From the NCBI GenBank assembly GCA_023662835.1, contig JAMPII010000015.1, positions 1 through 43,944 of the forward strand: a stretch of 43,944 bases of DNA, read 5' to 3'. Source of the stretch: Muribaculaceae bacterium (GTDB lineage: Bacteria; Bacteroidota; Bacteroidia; Bacteroidales; Muribaculaceae). Both the position numbers and the translations under genes were made by a program. Shown here piece by piece: positions 43,752 to 43,944 of this stretch. Below the pieces are notes generated by a model. The model did no database searches and was not told the origin of the DNA. It saw only the letters and a list, made by a program, of their open reading frames with translations. The stretch's first letter is position 1, and each line of letters opens with the position of its first letter.

Positions 43752-43944
43752 AAAACCTAGATATTCTGTTACCCCATAATTTATAATACCAGTCCCACCT
43801 TTAGATGTAATCCCGTAATAAATATAGTCTCGTTGTAAATATCTGGAGTTTTCGCTACTATCGTCTTTATAAAAATATTTAAACGCTTCTTGTCCCGTCC
43901 TGACATAGCTTGACTCGAAGGTTAAAGTTTTTTAAGGACAATGA

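Overview
The window is chromosomal DNA from a member of the Bacteroidales, probably a gut Muribaculaceae/Bacteroidaceae-type organism (inference). The main evidence is the Bacteroidota vegetative promoter, TTTG (or TTG) - about 20 bp - TAnnTTTG, which recurs upstream of most transcription units. Genes have little Shine-Dalgarno sequence, and the gene content (UpxY-type NusG paralogue, menaquinone, lipid A, GH78/GH51/GH36 glycosidases, acyl-ACP thioesterase inside the ilv operon) fits the order. I see no IS element, prophage, CRISPR array or susC/susD pair.

Layout. 1-2035 (minus): start of a surface-polysaccharide locus, with a NusG/UpxY-like antiterminator followed by an O-acyltransferase that runs off the left edge and carries a G8 tract. 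2415-2947: initiator tRNA-fMet with its own promoter and terminator, facing a complete but tiny minus-strand gene (promoter, structured leader, 41-codon ORF, terminator). 3160-5763: lipoprotein alpha-L-rhamnosidase. 5797-8788 (minus): a three-gene overlapping cassette, an ArnT-like glycosyltransferase broken by an in-frame TAG, a GT2 polyprenyl-phosphate glycosyltransferase and a membrane protein made of two LAB_N repeats. 8957-10801: glmS. 10885-13821 (minus): B3/B4-domain protein, GH51 arabinofuranosidase, SprT-like metalloprotease.

13899-20060 (minus) is the ilv operon, ilvD-ilvB-ilvN-acyl-ACP thioesterase-ilvC, behind a structured leader. 20335-25734 holds a DUF5106 thioredoxin-like protein, pfkA, a DUF975 membrane protein and two tandem MscS-type channels. 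25918-32035 (plus) is the leu operon, leuA-leuC-leuD-second LeuA-type synthase (probably citramalate synthase)-leuB. The two operons supply most of valine, leucine and, through citramalate, isoleucine synthesis; the final transaminase (ilvE) and ilvA are not in the window. 32170-34962 is gltX-waaA. An Lrp/AsnC regulator (35141) converges on menA and a single-chain AAA ATPase-DUF4435 protein. 38323-43944 holds outer-membrane phospholipase A, a GH36 alpha-galactosidase, manA with a structured leader, a 52-aa ORF, and an AT-rich lipocalin-like lipoprotein plus an unrecognised protein cut at the right edge.

Most worth a second look: the AAA-DUF4435 fusion (resembles merged PARIS-type defence architecture but sits among core genes), the nonsense-interrupted Arn-like cassette, the G8 tract in the acyltransferase, the small gene at 2600-2947, the nested terminator/promoter with a probably leaderless gene at 13821, and the structured leaders of ilvD and manA.
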